Shown piece by piece: positions 15,922-23,988 of a DNA stretch of 64,000 bases. Both the position numbers and the translations under genes were made by a program. The DNA is taken from NCBI GenBank assembly GCA_023384675.1, contig JAHDVK010000023.1, forward strand, positions 28,524 through 92,523. Reading direction: 5' to 3'. Source of the DNA: Bryobacteraceae bacterium (lineage in GTDB: Bacteria > Acidobacteriota > Terriglobia > Bryobacterales > Bryobacteraceae). Under the pieces are notes generated by a model. It did not search any database. It had not been told where the DNA came from and was given only the letters and a program-made list of their open reading frames with translations. The first letter of the stretch is position 1. Each line of letters starts with the position of its first letter.

Positions 15922-17481
15922 ATGACGATTCGAGCCAATTCGGAGGCGGCCCGGCGTGCGGGGTCATTTGCGGTCTCCTTGTCGCTGCACGCGGGGATCT
16001 TCGCCTTTCTGTGGTGGATGCCGCCATTGCCGCCGGGCCTCCGCGGGAGTCCACCGAAGGCAAGGGTAGCGGCCGAGATCAAGCCTCTGCTGAGATCGCC
16101 GAGAATCATCTGGGTCAGGCCGAACCAGCGCCTGCCCGATATATCGCCCCGGGAAGCGGCGTCTGCGAAACCCGACAGCGGGCCCCGGAAGAATGCGCTC
16201 TACCTCCGGGCAAAGCCGGAGAGCGCGAAATTCAAAGATCAGTTCATCTTCACCAGCCAGCCGAAGATTGAAGTCCAGCAACCGCTCCCTTCGCCCAATC
16301 TGGTGATGACGGAAGTCGCGCCGCCTCCCCCCCCGCCCGCCCCAAAGCCGGAAAGGCGCAAGTTCGTGCCGCCGCCGCAGCGAGTGGCGGAGGGCAAACC
16401 AGAGGCGCTTGCCGCGCCTGAAATCAGCGTTTCGCAGCAGTTGGAGGCGCAGCCGCCGAAGAATCTCTTCGGGGAACTCAAGCGGCTGCCCAGGGCGCCG
16501 GTGAAGAAGTTCACTGCCGTCCCCAAAGGGCCGGTGGCGTCGCGGCAGGAGCCATTGTTGGACGCGCCAACGGGCATCGAACCGGTGGCCGGGATGCCCG
16601 GGGGCGCGGCCCAGGGTGCGCCTTTTGGAGAAGTCACGAACCTGCCCAAAGCGCCGGCGAAGAAGTTCACCGCGCTACCGGGCAGGCCGGGCACGGGGGG
16701 AGGAGCGTCGTTGCTTGAAGTGCCCACGGGTGTCGAGGGTGGCACGGGCCCGCCGGGGGGCGCGCCGCAGGGCGCGCCAGGGCCGGTGACAGCGGTGATT
16801 CTTTCGGCCAACCCGGTGGCAAGCGGCGAGGTTGTCCTGCCCGAGGGCAACCGTCCGGCCGAGCTGAGCGCGGGCTCTGGCGGCGGGGGCGGAGCCGGTT
16901 CGGCTGAAGGCGGTGGAGTGGTGGTGCCGGGGCTTTCGTTGCGCGGCGGTGGGGGAGCGGGGGCTGCGGGCGCTTCAACCGAGAGGCTGCCGGCGCCGGC
17001 AGCGGCGGCGACACCCACGCGGCCGGCTTACCGTCCGAGGCTGGATACGCCTTCCGTTTCAATCCCCCAGTGGCCGAGCGCCCGGCGCGTGCCGGTGCAG
17101 GTGGAGAGCGTGTTCGTGGGCAGGCCGGTCTATAGCACGGTCATCCCAGGCGTACTCAGCGGCCAGGATTGGATTCTCTGGTTTGGGGAAGCGGGCGGGC
17201 AAAGCCCGGCTGGCCGCAGGGTGGTGATGCGCCCGCCGCGATTGAGCGCGAACTCCTCGCCCGCCGAGGTTCTGAAAGCGGCCGGGGCGGGGAGGTGCTG
17301 GATCCGGGCGCGGCTTGGCAAAGATGGAAAGCTGAATTCCATTGAGATCGCTCAGGGCGGCACGCCGGAGTTGAAGGAGTTGGCGAAGGCGCTGCAAGAC
17401 TGGCTGTGGACGCCGGCCATCCGCAATGGGGAGCCCGTGGATGTGGATGTGCTGCTCGAAATGTCATTGGGCGGGGTGTGA
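15922..17481 (+). CDS. TonB-like protein with one membrane helix and Pro-rich linker
   Basis: About 519 residues. An N-terminal membrane helix (SFAVSLSLHAGIFAFLWWMP) is followed by a long Pro/Ala/Gly-rich periplasmic part and a C-terminal domain (about 425-519; CWIRARLGKDGKLNSIEIAQGG, ALQDWLWTPAIRNGEPVDVDVLLEMSL) resembling the TonB C-terminal domain. It may pass energy to outer-membrane receptors, although no exbB/exbD is near. The middle holds a diverged internal duplication of about 60 residues (KRLPRAPVKKFTAVPKGP and NLPKAPAKKFTALPGRPG). The start is uncertain: ATGs at 15826, 15892 and 15922 are in frame and none has a strong ribosome site; the last gives the most normal short cytoplasmic tail. 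Confidence 0.6.
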   Translation: MTIRANSEAARRAGSFAVSLSLHAGIFAFLWWMPPLPPGLRGSPPKARVAAEIKPLLRSPRIIWVRPNQRLPDISPREAASAKPDSGPRKNALYLRAKPESAKFKDQFIFTSQPKIEVQQPLPSPNLVMTEVAPPPPPPAPKPERRKFVPPPQRVAEGKPEALAAPEISVSQQLEAQPPKNLFGELKRLPRAPVKKFTAVPKGPVASRQEPLLDAPTGIEPVAGMPGGAAQGAPFGEVTNLPKAPAKKFTALPGRPGTGGGASLLEVPTGVEGGTGPPGGAPQGAPGPVTAVILSANPVASGEVVLPEGNRPAELSAGSGGGGGAGSAEGGGVVVPGLSLRGGGGAGAAGASTERLPAPAAAATPTRPAYRPRLDTPSVSIPQWPSARRVPVQVESVFVGRPVYSTVIPGVLSGQDWILWFGEAGGQSPAGRRVVMRPPRLSANSSPAEVLKAAGAGRCWIRARLGKDGKLNSIEIAQGGTPELKELAKALQDWLWTPAIRNGEPVDVDVLLEMSLGGV

Positions 17482-17583
17482 GAGACCGGGAGGGTCTGGG
17501 AACCAGGCACAGGCCGGCCGCAGCTGACGCCTGGCGGGGAGGGGCGATCCCGGCGCTTAGGTCCTGATACACTGGCGGACGAA

Positions 17584-18960
17584 ATGCGCCTGCTGCTCCT
17601 TCTTTTCTTTTTCGCCGATCTGACACCGCAACCGTGGGACGGTTACCGCGGGATCTGGTACATGAATCAGCCCACGGGGGACGAGCACCGGTACAAGTAT
17701 TCCGGCGGTTTCGCCACCTATCCGCAATGGCATCTGCCGATCGCCATCTATTCCGAAAAAACGCAAAAGACATTCTTTGTATTAGGCGGATCGAACGGAA
17801 ATATTTCAGAACGGAATGATGAATTGGTGCATTTGGTGGGTTATTACGACCACCGCACGCGGGAAGTGGCGCGTCCGGTGCGGCTGTTGAACAAGAAGAC
17901 GGAAGACGCGCACGACAACCCGGTGCTGTCGATCGACGGGGCGGGGCATCTGTGGGTCTTTTCCGCCGCGCACGGCACCTCGCGGCCGGCGTATGTGCAT
18001 AAGTCGAAAAAGCCGTTTGATATTGACGAATGGGAGCTTGTCAGTACCACGAATTTCAGCTATCCGCAGCCCTGGTTTCTGGCGGAGCGCGGGGAATTTG
18101 TGTTTTTGCACACTCTGTATCGCGACGGCCAGCGGCGGCTGTTTACGAGCCGGTCGCGGGACGGGCGCGCGTGGAGCGAGCCGGAAATGCTGGCGCACAT
18201 CGACATGGGCAACTATCAGATCTCCTGGCCGCGCGGCGGGCGTGTGGCGACGGTGTTCGACATGCACCCGTCGCAGGGGAGGGCGGGGAAGGGGTTGAAT
18301 TACCGGTCGAACATCTACTATCTGGAAACCGGCGATGCAGGCCGGACGTGGCACACCGAGCGGGGTGAAGCGGTGAAGCCGCCGCTGACCGATATCAAGA
18401 ATACGGCGCTGGTGCTGGATTCGGTCACCCTCGACCGCAACGTCTATCTGAAAGATCTCGATTTCGACGCCCAAGGCCGCCCGGTCATCCTCTACCTGAC
18501 CTCGAAAGGCTACCAGCCCGGCCCGGCCAGCGGCCCCTTCGAATGGCACACCGCGCACTGGACCGGCAGGCAATGGCAGCACCGCAAAATGGGCGAGTCC
18601 GATCATAACTACGACCACGGCGCGCTGTATGTCGAGCCGGACGGCGATTGGCGCGTCATCGCCCCGCTCGGCCGCGGACCGCAGCCCTGGGGCACGGGCG
18701 GCGAAATGGAGATGTGGCTGAGCCGCGATCAGGGCGCGCGCTGGTCGAAAGTGAAGGACTTGACCAAAGGCAGCGAGCGCAATCATTCCTACGCGCGCAA
18801 GCCGCTGAACGCCCACCCGGACTTTTACGCCATCTGGGCCGACGGCAACCCGCTGGAGCCGTCCAAGTCGATCATCTACTTCGCTACGAAGACGGGCGAG
18901 GTCTATGCTCTGCCCGAACGCATGTCCGGGTCACACGCTCGGCCGCGCCGCGTGGAATAG
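17584..18960 (+). CDS. Secreted BNR-repeat (BNR_4) protein
   Basis: 458 residues with a short hydrophobic export segment (MRLLLLLFFFADL) and then the BNR_4 domain (PWDGYRGIWYMNQP, YKYSGGFATYPQWHLPIAIYS, FFVLGGSNG, GHLWVFSAAHG, FSYPQPWFL, RLFTSRSRDGRAWSEP, DAGRTWHTERGE, DQGARWSKV). Asp-box-like repeats (S-x-D-x-G-x-x-W) are visible and indicate a six- or seven-bladed propeller. Relatives include uncharacterised hydrolases and lyase-like proteins acting on polysaccharides. No catalytic residues can be named, so an enzymatic role is only possible. Confidence 0.7.
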   Translation: MRLLLLLFFFADLTPQPWDGYRGIWYMNQPTGDEHRYKYSGGFATYPQWHLPIAIYSEKTQKTFFVLGGSNGNISERNDELVHLVGYYDHRTREVARPVRLLNKKTEDAHDNPVLSIDGAGHLWVFSAAHGTSRPAYVHKSKKPFDIDEWELVSTTNFSYPQPWFLAERGEFVFLHTLYRDGQRRLFTSRSRDGRAWSEPEMLAHIDMGNYQISWPRGGRVATVFDMHPSQGRAGKGLNYRSNIYYLETGDAGRTWHTERGEAVKPPLTDIKNTALVLDSVTLDRNVYLKDLDFDAQGRPVILYLTSKGYQPGPASGPFEWHTAHWTGRQWQHRKMGESDHNYDHGALYVEPDGDWRVIAPLGRGPQPWGTGGEMEMWLSRDQGARWSKVKDLTKGSERNHSYARKPLNAHPDFYAIWADGNPLEPSKSIIYFATKTGEVYALPERMSGSHARPRRVE

Positions 18961-19028
18961 GCGATCCGCTCACGCGACCTGGGCGCGCGTCCGTCCACTG
19001 GCGTGGTAGGGTTTGGGCGGATTGGTCC

Positions 19029-19817
19029 TCACTTGACTTCCCAGCTCTTCACGTTACTTTGTCCTTGGGAGGGGCCTTTGAGTTGGCAGCCGGGGTGAGT
19101 ATCAATGTTGGCATTCGCGCGCAGGAATCCCGTCGTCGTATTGTTTGGTGCGGTTCTTACAGAAAACTTAAAGGCGTGGACTGTCCCTCCGGACATGTAC
19201 CGGCTGCTCTCTGCACTGTTAGGGTAATAACTGCCATCACCGTCAGGAGTGTCGGCTCTAATGTCAGTCTTAATTTCGTTCGGAATTTTGGCAAGCGTAG
19301 TGAAAATCTTGACATTGCCCTGACAAGTGGGTGATGTGTGGATCTCAACGTTGGCCGATCGCGTTGAGTCTGTGAGGTCGATGTGTGTTTCCGGACCAGT
19401 GTTTCTCTCCAACTGAATCCAGCGATCGACAGTTTGGGTGCCGTAAACGGGTGAAAGGTCGTAAGTAATCATCGCCAGCGGGCAGAATTCCTTCGGCTCC
19501 ATGTTGCCAATCGTGAATTCTCCGTCTTCGGGATTGATGGGAAGGAATGTGGAAGCTATGGCTACGTTTGCATGAAAAATCGTGGTCTGTGAGGTGCGTC
19601 CCGAAGGGCTGGAAACCGAGGCGGTTGCGAAAGCCGTGTGCTGACCGGCCATCGCATAGTTGGTGTCGGTGATAGCCGTGACAATCAACGTGAGGTTGTC
19701 CTCGGCGGCCGAAACGTAGGTGGCCCAGGCTTTCGCCGCCGGCGGCGCCAAAGCGCTTGCAGCGGCAAACCCCAGGGCCAGCCTTAGGCAAAACCAGTCA
19801 CGAATGCGCGGCTTCAT
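19029..19817 (-). CDS. Secreted protein of unknown function, duplicate B
   Basis: 262 residues with a signal peptide ending near PPAAKA-WATYVSAAEDN. It is highly similar to the protein of the next gene upstream across most of its length (AITDTNYAMAGQHTAFATA, TIFHANVAIASTFLPI, GEFTIGN, EPKEFCPLA, THPGCQLKGPSQGQSNVK), so the pair arose by tandem duplication. Two conserved cysteines sit in FCPLA and HPGCQL; SPTCQG has a third. Beta-rich, Thr/Ser-rich, perhaps an adhesin-like or surface protein. No known domain is recognised. It is the third gene of a likely three-gene operon; its own ribosome site is weak. Confidence 0.7.
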   Translation of the reverse strand: MKPRIRDWFCLRLALGFAAASALAPPAAKAWATYVSAAEDNLTLIVTAITDTNYAMAGQHTAFATASVSSPSGRTSQTTIFHANVAIASTFLPINPEDGEFTIGNMEPKEFCPLAMITYDLSPVYGTQTVDRWIQLERNTGPETHIDLTDSTRSANVEIHTSPTCQGNVKIFTTLAKIPNEIKTDIRADTPDGDGSYYPNSAESSRYMSGGTVHAFKFSVRTAPNNTTTGFLRANANIDTHPGCQLKGPSQGQSNVKSWEVK

Positions 19818-19860
19818 GGCTATGTGCGAACAGGCAGGAAGTCTCTAGGGCGGTCACCCG

Positions 19861-20631
19861 TCACTTGACTTGCCAGAACTTCACGTTACTTTGACCCGGG
19901 GAGGGGTCTTTCAGTTGACAGCCGGGGTGCCCCACTATGCTTCCATGCAAACCAAGCTCACCCGTGTGCCCATTGGTCTTTAAGGTTCTCACTGTGAAGT
20001 TAAAGGCATGGCTGGATTGTCCGGCCATGATGCGGCGGCTGACGGCGCTGTTCGGACTGGGGTTTCCATCGCCGTCAGGGGGATCGGCGCTGATCTCGGC
20101 ATCGATTGCATTGGGAGCCTTCATGAGGATGCCAGCAATCTCAACCATTCCGTGACATCCTGGTGATGTGACGACATGAACGGTGGCCGAACGCTCGCCG
20201 CCTTTGATGCCGATATCTGTCTCCTGGCCAGTCGTTCTCTCCAGTTGAATCCAGGGATCAACGGTTTCTGGGCTGTAAACGGGAGAAAGGTAGTACGTAA
20301 TGTTCGCCAGTGGGCAAAATTCTTTCGGCTCGATATTGCCAATCGTGAACTCTCCCTCTTCGGGATCGATGGGAAGAAATGTAGAAGCGATGGCCACGTT
20401 TGCGTGAAAGATCGTGTTTTGTGAGGTACGTCCCGTAGGGCTGGAAACCCAGGCGGTTGCGAAAGCCGTGTGCTGTCCGGCCATCGCGTAGTTGGTGTCG
20501 GTGATGGCCGTGACGATCATCGTCAGGTTGTCCTGCGCGGCCGATACGTAGGTGGCCCAGGCTTTCGCAGCGGGCGGCACCGAGATCATCGCAGCCGCAA
20601 AGGCCGATAGGGTGAGAAGTGCGCGGTTCAT
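19861..20631 (-). CDS. Secreted protein of unknown function, duplicate A
   Basis: 256 residues, signal peptide MNRALLTLSAFAAAMISVPPAAKA, then a beta-rich mature protein closely related to the downstream gene product. The pair is nearly identical over residues 25-130 and diverges in the last third (KGGERSATVHVVTSPGCHGMVEIAGIL against DSTRSANVEIHTSPTCQGNVKIFTTL). The GAGGAG five bases before the ATG at 20631 decides the start; a GTG two codons earlier overlaps the stop of the upstream gene as GTGA. Translational coupling to that gene is therefore likely. Confidence 0.7.
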   Translation of the reverse strand: MNRALLTLSAFAAAMISVPPAAKAWATYVSAAQDNLTMIVTAITDTNYAMAGQHTAFATAWVSSPTGRTSQNTIFHANVAIASTFLPIDPEEGEFTIGNIEPKEFCPLANITYYLSPVYSPETVDPWIQLERTTGQETDIGIKGGERSATVHVVTSPGCHGMVEIAGILMKAPNAIDAEISADPPDGDGNPSPNSAVSRRIMAGQSSHAFNFTVRTLKTNGHTGELGLHGSIVGHPGCQLKDPSPGQSNVKFWQVK

Positions 20632-20633
20632 TT

Positions 20634-21137
20634 TCACTCCTCCTCATCGGCGGACATGACGATGTTGGGCTTCACCTTCGTGCGGAGGTAATCCCTTAAG
20701 CGCAGAAAGGATTCGCGCGGGAGAGTTTGTTCGAGGCGGCGCCATTCATCATGCAGAACCTGGTCCCGGGCTTGGCGAAGCGCGGCAGTCCGCTGCTCGA
20801 GCGGCAAGGTTTCGTCCCGCAGCGGGGCTTCGCCTTGGGAGGTTCGCAAGGCAGCCCGGGTTGCGGCAGAGATCACCATTCCGATTTCTCCATCCGGCAA
20901 CCCGCTTGTGCGAAGATGCGCCAAACGCTGCCCCCAGGAGAGGCTTTTGGGCCCGTCGGACATGAGATGCGTGAGCATGCGCCACGCCACGATATCGGGG
21001 ATGCGGTCGGGGTTGAGACGGCCGTTGATGACAGACGAAGGTGGCTGCCCTGGCCCTTGGGCGATCATCGGGGCTGGAAGGGACATGCAGAGCGAGATGA
21101 TGAATCCCAATGGGATCAAAGGTTGAAGCAAACCCAT
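20634..21137 (-). CDS. Secreted protein of unknown function, first gene of the operon
   Basis: 167 residues from the ATG at 21137, which has AAGGAG eight bases upstream and a sigma-70 promoter about 44 bases upstream. Signal peptide GLLQPLIPLGFIISLCMSLPAPMIAQ. The mature part is helical and charged (PDIVAWRMLTHLMSD, LRQARDQVLHDEWRRLEQTLPRESFLRLRDYLRTKVKPNIV) and looks like a periplasmic helical protein, possibly a chaperone or partner of the two duplicated secreted proteins. No family is recognised. Confidence 0.7.
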   Translation of the reverse strand: MGLLQPLIPLGFIISLCMSLPAPMIAQGPGQPPSSVINGRLNPDRIPDIVAWRMLTHLMSDGPKSLSWGQRLAHLRTSGLPDGEIGMVISAATRAALRTSQGEAPLRDETLPLEQRTAALRQARDQVLHDEWRRLEQTLPRESFLRLRDYLRTKVKPNIVMSADEEE

Positions 21138-21180
21138 GACCTGGTCTCCTTTCCGTCTCAATTGAGTTTGAACTGACCAT

Positions 21181-21209
21181 AGAATAGGATCATAAGATCT
21201 ACAAGTCAA
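21181..21209 (-). promoter_or_regulatory. Sigma-70 promoter of the secreted-protein operon
   Basis: On the minus strand TTGACT (21209-21204) and TATTCT (21186-21181) are separated by exactly 17 bases in an AT-rich stretch that contrasts with the GC-rich surroundings. The start would be near 21174, leaving a leader of about 37 bases with a good ribosome site before the ATG at 21137. Confidence 0.7.
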
Positions 21210-21288
21210 GATAAATTGATCCTGGATCGCCCCGACTCACCGTAATGCCGGAGCGGCGATCTGTCTTTATTCTTTTTCTTTCAGTCTA

Positions 21289-22221
21289 TTAGGGGGTTGG
21301 GCGGGCGCGAATTTCGGCGATTTTTTCGCGCAATTCGGCGGCTGCGGGGTGGTCGGGATGCTGGGTGACGAAGCGCTCGAGTACATCGGCCGCCCCGAGG
21401 CGGTCGTTCTTCCGCCAGAGCACTTCGGCGAGGTGCAGGTGCGGATGCGAGAAGTGCGCGGGATCGAGGCGGATGGCTTCGCGCAAGTGCTTTTCGGCCT
21501 GGTCGAGCCGTCCGAGTCCGAGCAGGTTCATGCCGAGTTGTGAATGGGCGAGCGCGTCGCCGGGCTGCTTGAGGACGGCGTGGCGGTTATAGTGTTCAGC
21601 CTCTTCGAGCTTCATCAGGTTGATGAGCACGCCGCCGAGATTGACGAGCGGGGCGTAGAGGGTGTCGTCGGTTTCGAGCGCGCGGCGGAACATTTCTTCG
21701 GCGCGTTCGAAGCGCTGGGTTTGATAGGCGATAGTCCCGAGATTGTTCCAGGCTTCGCCGAAATTCGGCGCGATTTCGACGGCTTTCGACAGGCGCTCCT
21801 CGGCGGCATCGATGTCGCGCCGGGAAAGTTCCTTTTGTGCTTCCTGATATTCGCCGCGGGCTTCGGGCGGGATCGAAAGCGCCCGGAACGACACGCCCAC
21901 GGCCTCTTCGCGGCGCAGGCGGGTGTCGTCCATCTCGAGGTCCACGACCACGCGGCGGCGCGAATCGGCCGTGGACGGAGTGACTACCACGGTTTGGCGC
22001 GTCTCTCCGCGTCCGGGCACGAAGACGCTCAACGTATAAGTGCCGGCTTCGAGTTTGCGAAAGCGGAAGCGGCCGCCGGGGTCGCTCAAAGTGGACTCGG
22101 TGAAAGGGGTCGTGGCGCCATAGATCACCACCGATCCTTGGGCAGGCGGGCGGAAGCGGCCTTCCACGGTAAAGGTTTCCTGCGGCGCCAGCAGCAGTAG
22201 CGCCAGCGTGAAGCTGAACAT
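21289..22221 (-). CDS. Secreted TPR protein with carboxypeptidase-regulatory domain
   Basis: 310 residues: a signal peptide (MFSFTLALLLLAP), a carboxypeptidase-regulatory-like beta domain (about 15-95; GSVVIYGATTPF, FRFRKLEAGTYTLSVFVPG) and at least four TPR units (about 120-300; AEERLSKAVEIAPNFGEAWNNLG, AEEMFRRALETDDTLYAPLVNLG, AEHYNRHAVLKQPGDALAHSQLG, AEKHLREAIRLDPAHFSHPHLHL). It should be a protein-interaction scaffold in the periplasm. GGAGG lies six bases before the ATG. It is divergent from the Ser/Thr kinase gene, 54 bases away, and may share regulation. Confidence 0.8.
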   Translation of the reverse strand: MFSFTLALLLLAPQETFTVEGRFRPPAQGSVVIYGATTPFTESTLSDPGGRFRFRKLEAGTYTLSVFVPGRGETRQTVVVTPSTADSRRRVVVDLEMDDTRLRREEAVGVSFRALSIPPEARGEYQEAQKELSRRDIDAAEERLSKAVEIAPNFGEAWNNLGTIAYQTQRFERAEEMFRRALETDDTLYAPLVNLGGVLINLMKLEEAEHYNRHAVLKQPGDALAHSQLGMNLLGLGRLDQAEKHLREAIRLDPAHFSHPHLHLAEVLWRKNDRLGAADVLERFVTQHPDHPAAAELREKIAEIRARPTP

Positions 22222-22275
22222 GGAGTCCTCCTTTCAGCATAGCGGCTCTCGCGAGATGGGTTTATACTGCTCCTA

Positions 22276-23988
22276 ATGTTGCGGTTTGGCCCGTACGAAG
22301 TGCACGAGGAGCTGGGACGCGGAGGGATGGGTGTGGTGTACCGCGGCTTCGACCCTCTGATTCAGCGCGACGTGGCGCTGAAGACCATCAAGCTCTACGA
22401 TATTTCAGACGAGATGGAGCGCCGCCAGATGCAGGACCGGCTGGCGCGCGAGGCGCAATCGGCCGGGCGGCTCTCGCATCCGAACATCGTCACGATTTAC
22501 CAGGTGGGATACGCCGAGATGCGGCCGAACGAGTTGGTGGCCTACATCGCGATGGAATACGTGCCGGGGCGAACGCTGGCGTCGGTGATCGAAAAGACCC
22601 GCGCCACGAATCATGCGCTGGTGCTAAAGCTGCTGCGGCAGGCCGCTGACGGGCTGGATTACGCGCACTCGCAGGGCGTGATTCATCGCGACGTGAAGCC
22701 CGCGAACCTGTTGATCACCGCGGACGGGCGGCTGAAGATTACGGATTTCGGGGTGGCGAAGCTGGTGTCGCACACGATGACGATGACGGGCACGGTGCTC
22801 GGTTCGCCATTCTACATGTCGCCGGAACAGATTCGCGCCGACCGCGTGGATGGGCGCGCGGACCAGTATGCGCTGGCCGTGGTGGCGTACGAGGTGTTTG
22901 GCGGGCGGAAGCCATTCCAGGCGGATACGCTGAGCGCGCTTGTCTATAAGATCGCGCACGAGGCGCCGCCGCAATTGAAACTGGATTCGCCGGCGCTGGC
23001 CGGGCGATTGAATCCGGTATTGCAGCGGGCGATGGCGAAGGACTCGGGGGAGCGCTTCCCGACGTGCGTAGCGTTTGTGGAGGCACTGGAAAAGAGCTGT
23101 GCCGAACCGGCGCCGGTGCGTCTGGCAGAGACGCAACCGGTGCAGGCGCCTCCGGCGGCGAGTGCAGCGGCTGTGACGCCGAAGGCCCCGGCTGCACCGG
23201 TTGCAGCGCGGCTGGCTCCGGTTGGGCGAAAGGTGCCCTGGCTGGGACTGGCGGCGGCGCTGGCGGTGGTGGCCGTGATGGCGGGCGGTGTGCATTTCTT
23301 GCGATCGGGGCCGGCGGCGCCACCAGAGGTATACACTCCGGCCGGGAAGGAGGACGAACCGGTCCCGGCGCCCGAACCTGCGCGCGTGACATCGCGGAAG
23401 TTGGCGGCTTCGAAGGCGGCTTTGCCGGCAGCTCCGGCGGCGTCCCTGGAGCCCCGCGTAGAAAAGGTCTCCACAGCAGCTCCGGCCAAGCCCAAGCCTG
23501 AGCCGCTGGTGTTGACCAAAACACCTGAAGGCGCAAAGGTGGCGGACCGGCCGGAGGATCTGTTCCTCCAGCCAACGGCACCGGCCGGCAAGACCGGGAC
23601 ACCGCCCGAACCTCCGGCCCCGGCGGTCACCAAGGCCGCGGCGCCAGAACCGCCGCCTGCGCCGAGGGAGCCGGTGCGGACGCAGCCCAAGCTGCTGCAA
23701 CGAGCGCCCGCCGCATACACCAACGAAGCGCGCGCGGCAGGGATTGAAGGGTCGGTGCAATTGTCGGTGGACATTGACGAACGGGGGATTCCGGTGCGGG
23801 CGCGGGTGCTGCGGTCGCTCGATGCCGGATTGGACCGCAACGCCATTCAGTCCTTGGGCGGATGGCGATTTCAGCCGGCGACCGAGGATGGGCGGCCGGC
23901 GCCTTCCACGGTCAACATCGAGGTGCAGTTCTCTCTGGTGGGCGCGCCCAGCAAGCAGGCGCCGAGTTTGAGGAAGCTCAAGCCCTGA
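22276..23988 (+). CDS. Transmembrane Ser/Thr protein kinase with TonB C-terminal domain
   Basis: 570 residues. Residues 1-270 are a complete Hanks-type kinase: Gly loop GRGGMGVV, VALK lysine, catalytic loop HRDVKPANLL (about 137-146), DFG and MSPEQ. A Pro/Ala region and one membrane helix follow (about 319-341, VPWLGLAAALAVVAVMAGGVHFL). The outside part is Pro-rich and ends in a TonB-family C-terminal domain (about 475-560; AYTNEARAAGIEGSVQLSVDIDERG, GWRFQPATEDGRP). The kinase acts in the cytoplasm, while the outer domain may touch TonB-dependent receptors or other envelope parts. The combination is unusual compared with PASTA kinases. The 3' end overlaps glgC by 11 bases, convergent. Confidence 0.85.
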   Translation: MLRFGPYEVHEELGRGGMGVVYRGFDPLIQRDVALKTIKLYDISDEMERRQMQDRLAREAQSAGRLSHPNIVTIYQVGYAEMRPNELVAYIAMEYVPGRTLASVIEKTRATNHALVLKLLRQAADGLDYAHSQGVIHRDVKPANLLITADGRLKITDFGVAKLVSHTMTMTGTVLGSPFYMSPEQIRADRVDGRADQYALAVVAYEVFGGRKPFQADTLSALVYKIAHEAPPQLKLDSPALAGRLNPVLQRAMAKDSGERFPTCVAFVEALEKSCAEPAPVRLAETQPVQAPPAASAAAVTPKAPAAPVAARLAPVGRKVPWLGLAAALAVVAVMAGGVHFLRSGPAAPPEVYTPAGKEDEPVPAPEPARVTSRKLAASKAALPAAPAASLEPRVEKVSTAAPAKPKPEPLVLTKTPEGAKVADRPEDLFLQPTAPAGKTGTPPEPPAPAVTKAAAPEPPPAPREPVRTQPKLLQRAPAAYTNEARAAGIEGSVQLSVDIDERGIPVRARVLRSLDAGLDRNAIQSLGGWRFQPATEDGRPAPSTVNIEVQFSLVGAPSKQAPSLRKLKP

